A program made the translations under genes and the position numbers. The notes under the pieces were generated by a model. It made no database searches and was not told the DNA's origin. It saw nothing but the letters and a program-made list of their open reading frames with translations. This document shows, one piece after another, positions 32,601 to 38,953 of a DNA stretch of 38,953 nt (position 1 is the stretch's first letter; every line of letters starts with the position of its first letter). The DNA comes from Geosiphon pyriformis. Taxonomy: Eukaryota; Glomeromycota; Glomeromycetes; Archaeosporales; Geosiphonaceae. The stretch spans positions 1 through 38,953 of the forward strand of contig JAAOMT010000418.1 in assembly GCA_016748015.1 (NCBI GenBank). Direction: 5' to 3'.

Positions 32601-34657
32601 TAAAGTTAAAAACATGATTTTCAAAAAAGATAAAGAAATAATAAAAATTTTTAATATTATATGAAAAAGAAGAGTTTAACTGGTTAATAAATAGGATTCC
32701 AACCTATAATTTTGTTAAATTACATTCTAACAATATTATGCTTTTACTAGTTTTTAAATGCTAGAATATGTTGTGACCAATTTTAATTATTCCTATCGAA
32801 AGTAATCGTGAAATAGAGTATGGATAAATTGCTCTAAAACAAAAAACTTGAATATAAAGGTCAAGTGAAGTTAATAATTCGAATTTTTGTCTTTTAATTT
32901 ATTTACATCTGTAAACAAACGACATCAAAAAAGTTATGTAAAAAAAAAGGTTTATATTTAATTTTGTCCAATATCCCAAAATAATTCTAAACATATATAT
33001 ACTAGTTGTTTTATCCCTTTTCCATTTATTTAGATTTGTGAGTTAAAAAATTAAAATAGCATTTATCAATTAAAGTCTAGATATATATTCTCCCATCACT
33101 TTCGAGCTCGAAAAACATATTGTTAATTACTGCATAATGAATATATATTTTTTATTTTAGATTTTAGATTTAGATTAATTCTATACTATAAAGCATTTAC
33201 CTTTGTAAAGACTTTCAACAAAGAATGTGGGAAATGATTCAAATTTATATAGAAAAACACATTTATATTGTATTGAAAATGACAATAAGACAATAAACGA
33301 TGATTTGCCATTCGCAAAAAGAAATAGCTTAAATAAATATTTTTTGTTGACAAATCATATTTTCGAAATAAGAATAGAATGTTATTTTTATAATATTATA
33401 AATATTAATTTTTGAATATTATTGGATTTAAGTCTTAAATCTTTATATTTAAAAAGCTGTATTTATATTTTAAATAAATAATTATTTTAATTTACGTTAA
33501 TAGACTAATGTTGGTTAACTTTGAAAGAAAACATTAAAAGTAATTAAACTTAATAATAATTCTTTTATAATCTTTTTTATCAGAACTATAATAAAAAATA
33601 ACTAATATAATATGACTGTAATCTTTGTTGTATCTGATTAAATTAAAGAATTAAAAAATTACTTGTATTTAATCAAAATAAAATAATTATGTATTGTAAA
33701 ATATACTTTAAATTTGTATTTAATCAATTTTTTTTTTGAAAAACACTGATAATACACATTATTTTATATATATACATAAAAGTAAACTTATAATATTATT
33801 TATAATTGGTTAACATTGAAATTAAAAAAACAAAAATTTTGCATATATTTTTTTTTACATCTTTATTATTTTACAAAAATTAAAAAATACATGAGAATAA
33901 ATAAAAAGTATCTTAATAATAATTGTAAATACTGCTAATATCTTATTTTTTATTTTTACTGTATGTATTTATTATTACTGAAATAATTTTTTAAAAACAT
34001 TATTAAGAAACATTAAAAAATTGAAATTTGTATGTAAATAAACATATATATAACATAACTCAAAATTAATATAAACTACTATAAAAAAATAATAATAAAA
34101 TTAATTTTTTTTTAAATTTGTTGTATTTACTTTAAGATTGTTTTAAAAAAAAATTTAAAGAAATTAAAAACATAGAATAATATCAATTAAATATTGTATA
34201 TATATTTATTTTAAAAAACTCTGTTTGATTATAAAAAGCAAAAATAGAAAAAAGACCTACTAATTTTGTACATTAATACAAAAAAAGTCACTAATTATAT
34301 AAAAGGCTTAGATGTAATAAGTAAAATAATAATAATTTATGTTATTTAATTATAATATATCAATTCGATCTTTTTGGCCGAAAAATTACAAATTCAGAGA
34401 TTTTATTATCTATTTTACATAAGTACCAATTAAAAATAAGAAGGATTAGTGGTAAATCATTGTTTGTTTTATATAATTCTTAACATTTTGTTGTTTTGCA
34501 GATTTACAAAATTTTTATTAATTTGTGGTTTTAACATATTATTTAACCTATAATAGCACAACAAACAAATTATTATTAAGTTTAACATTTATCTACGTAA
34601 ATATTTATAATTGAAAATTATTTTGGCAATATATTTAAAAAAAAACAATTCAATTTT

Positions 34658-34658
<1 letters not shown>

Positions 34659-34700
<42 letters not shown>

Positions 34701-34712
34701 TAATAATAATAA
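34659..34712. repeat. (AAT)n microsatellite
   Basis: About 18 AAT units with one AAC interruption. Confidence 0.9.
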
Positions 34713-35872
34713 ATATTTTAAAGTTTTTTGTAAAGAGTCTTACTAAATTTACAAGTTTTTTGTTTTTGTTTTTTACAAAAATTAAAATTATTTATTTGTT
34801 AAATTAACTTGGTAATTTCAATTAAATATTAATAAAAAAAAATTTATTATTTATTTTATTATTTTTTTTTAAAATACTATAAAAAAATTTTCAATACAAT
34901 AAAATTTATTTAAAGATATTAAATATTTTTTTTTCAAAAAATCAGATAATTTATATTTAATAAACATAATGGTAAATGAGCAATTTTTTGCAACTGAATT
35001 AATTACTGTTATAATATAATTTATATTCAATAACCATACAAAATATAATGGTTTCTTTAATTAATAATTATATTTTATGTAAGTATTTGGGCCAAAATAT
35101 ATATTCCAAATTTCTTTATTTTTTTTGTAAAAAGAATTAATAAAACAAATAATAATTTTAGATATGATAGATTCAAAATATTGTTGTCTAAAGGCATAAA
35201 ATCTTGTAATTACTAATTAAATAACATTCGATATTAATAAATATAATAAATTAAAATGTAAAATAAATTAAAACATAAAATAAATTTTTTAAATTTAAGA
35301 ATATTAAATACATTTTTAATGTAATTTGTAATTATAATTATTTAAAATAAATATTAAAATTAATAATAATTTGTTTGTTGTGCTATTTTAAACTCAACAA
35401 CAAATTTTAAATAACAAATTTTTTGTAAATTTGCAAAAAAATATTTGCTAAATTTTTTTATTTTTTATTGGCTGCTCATTCAAAATAGACAATAAAATCT
35501 TTGTGTTTATATTTTTTTTACCAAAAAAAATAAAGTTAATATCTTAAAATTAACTAAGAATAACAAATATAACTTATTATTATTTTTACTTTTATATTTA
35601 TAATTAATAATTTTTTTTCTTTATTAAATTTAAAAAGCCTAAATTGTAAAAAAAATTATTAATAACTAATATACTATTATTAAGTACATAAATAAATATT
35701 ATTTGTTTTAAATTTAAACTTTAATTAATATACAAAACTAATAGTACTTTTATGATTTTTATTTTATTTTTTTGTTATTTTATAATCAGACCAAGTTTTT
35801 TAGTATAAATATCTAAAATCTAAATTAATATTATTTTTTATTGGTTTTTTTATTTTTTTAAAGATCTCTTTT

Positions 35873-36145
35873 AAAAATTATTTGTGCTTTAATACTGAAA
35901 TTATAATTTGTTTTAAAGATTTAAATAATAAAAAATCTTGAAATTGCCTTAAAGACAATTTTAAAATTGATTTGTATTTTAAAAACTTAAATAATAAAAT
36001 TTTTTTAAATTTTTTTTCAAAAACAATCTTAAAGGTTATTTGAAACCAATGTTGAATATTTTCTTAAAGAGTTGAACATAAAAAATTATTTGTGTTCTAA
36101 TACTTGAATTGTAGTTTATTTTAAAGACTGAATAATAAAGAATTT
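35873..36145. repeat. Worn tandem-like direct repeats
   Basis: A unit beginning AAAATTATTTGTG and running through TTTAAAGA and AATAATAAA occurs at about 35873 and again at about 36082 with most of about 65 positions alike; a weaker version starts near 35966 (AAAATTGATTTGTATTTTAAA). Spacing near 100 bases suggests an old three-copy tandem array. Confidence 0.45.
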
Positions 36146-37985
36146 TAAAGATCTTTTTAAGTTGGTTTAAAAACAATTTCATAATTATAAATTTCCAAAG
36201 AGAAAGTGAAATTTACTTTCGTAATGCGTATTAAGAAATTTGTAAGTACATGACAATATACGTATGTTATTATTGGATTTGCGGAGATTACGAAGGCCGC
36301 TAAAAATTTAAAAAATCAATCGATATGCAGGTGTTTCATTTCAATTGTGTGAAATAAATCTAGTGTATAAGTGAAAAAATAATTTTTTCTATTCTCATTT
36401 TATTTTATTTTTTTCAAGATTAAAAAATCAAACAATAATAAGAGACGAGTTTTATTTTTCCCTTTGTAAAAAATCTTTATAACCCCGAAATAATTATTAA
36501 TATGTTAATTAATTATAAATTGGTTTAATTTTAAAGAATTCTTATTGAAATATTTGCTCTTTTTTACCCCGACTTACGTTATAACTAACGAAATTAATCC
36601 AAAACTTAAAATAGAAAATCATGTTTTTTGGAAATGTTTAACGAAAATTGTATTGAATTATTTTAGCAGATTAAAATTTTAAGTATAAGATACTTTAAAT
36701 GCTTGGTTTGAATAAACCTTATTTTCCAAAACTTAATCGTTATTAATTTGATTACTTTAATTGTAGCATATTCAAAATTTATTTTGCTTTATTTTTAATT
36801 CTTTAAAAATGGTTGATTTAAGATTTTCAATCATATATCCTGAAAGCGATATCTTTATAGTTAAAAAAAAATTTTTATTTAAAAAGAAAATTCCTCACCA
36901 TTCTATTTGTTACTTTGAAGCTCGTGTTCAGTATTCTTGGTAGCAATATAATAAATAAACTAATTTGGAAAAACACATATGGATATTAGATCATCTGAGA
37001 AGTTCATCCAAATGTGAAACAAATCATTTTGTAATCAATGCCAGACCAGTTGTTTGGATTAGATTTGGAAAAATGTGAAACAAATATCGATCGGAAAAAA
37101 GTCTTTAATTTCATCTAAGGGTAATGGTAGCATTAATACACAAAAAATTCAATTTGCTGTTTATAGAAACCAGTCCATGTTTTGATACGTTCAGTCATAA
37201 AACTCAACATCATCAATTCTTGTCCTCATCTCCTCAATAAATATCCCACCGAATTACCATCGACGACGATGGTGTGAAAAGATTTGCGACCAATCCCCCT
37301 CCCAAAAATTTGATGGAATTCGCCAAATCTGAATCCAATTGAGAATATTTCGGTGCCTTTGTTCTCGAAGATATAATTTTTTATTTGCTATAAAAATTGT
37401 TAAATCTGAAAAATAAGAAAATTTTGCGTCCAACTTTGAATAGAGCGTTGCTTTTTGGGGGTACTGTATATTATAAACATTTTTCAGCTCCATAGCGTGC
37501 ATAAGATTCTTTAAGGAACACTTTTCAAGTAAATCTATAAAACCTAAAATGAAAAATAGAAAAATTTATTAAAGTAGATTATAGTTTCAAGTTTTATTGA
37601 TTAAACTTGGATGAAGAAATTACAAATTATGAAGAAAAATTAAAATTAAAAATCAATACTGTCTTGTGATTTGATAATATTTTTAAACGTTTGGTTGGTT
37701 GATGAATCGAAAACCTCATACGATAAAAAACTTTTAACTCTTTCAATTAAAACCTGATATATTTTGTAGTGACTATCAAAAACTATCAAGTCATTGATCA
37801 GATCAAGGAGAAAGATTGAACCGTAAAAATAGCATTTTACCGATCATTTAAATAGTCTTTCTCACTATAAAAATTATGAATTCGAAAGAAAATAAATAGG
37901 TAAATTTTCAATATTTCTTTTAAAAGCTCAACCGAAATGTGGGCATATAAAATTTACCAAAAGTTTTAAAAATTAATCACTAGCA

Positions 37986-38206
37986 ATGTATACTTCATCA
38001 ACAACTTCCCATATAGATAGATGCCCTGATTTATGTCGAATTAATCGTGAAGTCGTTAATCAATTACTAAACCAACTAATAGTGCCCAATAACTAGCAAC
38101 CAACCCCTATCAACAATTCTCTCTCCACAAAATATTGATTTTACAGTCAAAGAAGAATTCGTCGAACCAACCTTTGTCTATTCCTACAGACCTACTAATT
38201 AAAACT
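37986..38206 (+). pseudogene. Possible short broken coding region
   Basis: A 36-codon frame from ATG at 37986 (MYTSSTTSHIDRCPDLC, then INREVVNQLLNQLIVPNN) stops at 38094-38096. One frame over, TSNQPLSTILSPQNIDF and VKEEFVEPTFVYSYRPTN continue to a stop near 38203. Base composition is less AT-rich than its surroundings and residue use is protein-like. It could be a one-base-shifted relic or two exons of a small gene. I do not recognise it. Confidence 0.25.
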
Positions 38207-38820
38207 ATTTATTTATAAGCTTTTTACATTTGACTTATTAAACCAACTAAATAACTGAGCCAAATAATTTATTTTCACTTACCTAACTTAGATATATTAA
38301 TAATTTAGACAATCAAAATCACCTTACACGAACATTTGCATTTTTATACTTTCTGATCTCTTTTTAATTATCCCCAACTTACATTCTTTTTGCCTTTTTT
38401 TGTATTTCTTCTCTTTACTTAGTTCTCTATATGTTTTTTGGACTTTCTACCCAAAAAATGCATAAAATTGAGGATCCAAATAATTCGTCGCATAATTCAT
38501 TTGCACAATTACTTACCTCTTCGAATTTAAGCATTGTGTGTTTGTGATTTTTGCATTTTTTCTTACACATCATCATTTCAATGACCCCTTCTTCACGTTT
38601 TCTTGAGACTTTAAATCAATAAAAAAATGAGGAGATTATATATTGTCTTTTTGATTTTATAGTTACTTGATTATGAACATTTTCATAAGATACTGAACAC
38701 TTTTGATTCCTCATTCTCTTTATAAGATACTTGAAACGCTTTGATTTTAAAGCATCTCATTTATTTTTAACGTTTCATCTTTTCTAACGCGCATTCTTCA
38801 TTCCTTCACTTTACCCTCTA

Positions 38821-38953
38821 TCCCTTCCATTATATAACTCAAACTCTCTTAAGCCAATAAATAGACTCTCTTATTTTTCAAATACTTGAAAGGTTTTTCT
38901 TTAAGAACTAGCATCATTCATAACGACTCTTACATCGTTGACAAGACAATCAC
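38821..38953 (+). promoter_or_regulatory. Possible promoter/leader at right edge
   Basis: The last bases contain TATATAA (38831-38837), CCAATAAATAG (38854-38864), and CT-rich then less AT-rich sequence with no in-frame gene inside the window. This resembles the leader region of the DUF1769 gene and suggests a gene starting just beyond 38953. Confidence 0.3.

Larger units (their letters stand above)
32601..37250. other. 4.6-kb gene-free AT-rich tract
   Basis: No coding or RNA gene could be supported. It contains an (AAT)n microsatellite at about 34659-34712, worn direct repeats at about 35873-36145, and a short GC-richer inverted-repeat patch at 36218-36300. Long frames here are low-complexity and rich in Lys, Asn, Ile and Phe. 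Confidence 0.6.

Noticed and set aside
33227-33415. 62-codon plus-strand frame
   Set aside because: Asn/Ile-rich, no motif, within gene-free AT sequence.
37254-37502. 82-codon minus-strand frame with ATG start
   Set aside because: Somewhat balanced composition but no recognisable domain, splice context or partner exons; not enough to call a gene.
1-38953. CRISPR array, bacterial operon or prophage
   Set aside because: Spliced eukaryotic genes throughout, and the only regular repeats are coding Sel1 units and microsatellites.

Overview
This looks like nuclear DNA of a fungus, most likely an arbuscular mycorrhizal fungus of the Rhizophagus type (Glomeromycotina). The evidence is very AT-rich spacers, short GT-AG introns, fungal-only genes (a Chs7-type chitin synthase chaperone, a DUF1769/UPF0590 protein, a HAM1-like protein, an ERG7 lanosterol synthase), a tandem Sel1-repeat gene, and worn remnants of helicase and Tc1/mariner genes. 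The genus is inferred from these traits and was not tested.

Layout. 1-635: Sel1-repeat gene on the minus strand, cut at its N-terminal side by a 19-base sequence (636-654) identical to the Tn5 mosaic end used in tagmentation libraries. This is probably an assembly artefact, so 1-635 may not belong next to the rest. 2141-3025: intronless DUF1769 protein. 3237-4480: remnants of a coiled-coil protein and of a RecQ-like helicase. 4521-5821 (minus) and 6023-8344 (plus): eIF3f and the ribosome-assembly chaperone GRWD1/Rrb1, divergent across about 200 bp. 8345-11429: long spacer with a tRNA-like sequence ending in A20. 11430-12991: Chs7-type chaperone with a C-terminal polyQ run. 13406-14019: decayed repeats of an unknown coding unit. 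14582-14828: MITE-like element. 15807-16376 and 16969-17574: two intronless paralogues of an unrecognised family, tail to tail around a 30-bp perfect palindrome. 17800-19281: intronless TPR-MYND-SET protein. 21300-24410: ERG7, 14 exons. 25790-26330: Tc1/mariner transposase remnant. 27393-30050: HAM1-like protein, 9 exons. 30051-38953: almost gene-free AT-rich DNA with a few islands, including a second, degenerate Sel1-gene copy near 32.4 kb.

The intact genes are mainly housekeeping: translation initiation (eIF3f), ribosome assembly (Rrb1), ergosterol synthesis (ERG7) and cell-wall chitin delivery (Chs7). They do not form one pathway. The only pairing with a plausible functional logic is eIF3f/Rrb1, which share an intergenic promoter region. 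Intron-rich conserved genes (5-14 exons) alternate with intronless genes (DUF1769, the paralogue pair, TPR-SET). I reconstructed exons by hand from splice signals and frame; every spliced gene closes in frame with no internal stop. The two unusual GC donors in the Rrb1 gene are the splice calls most worth testing.
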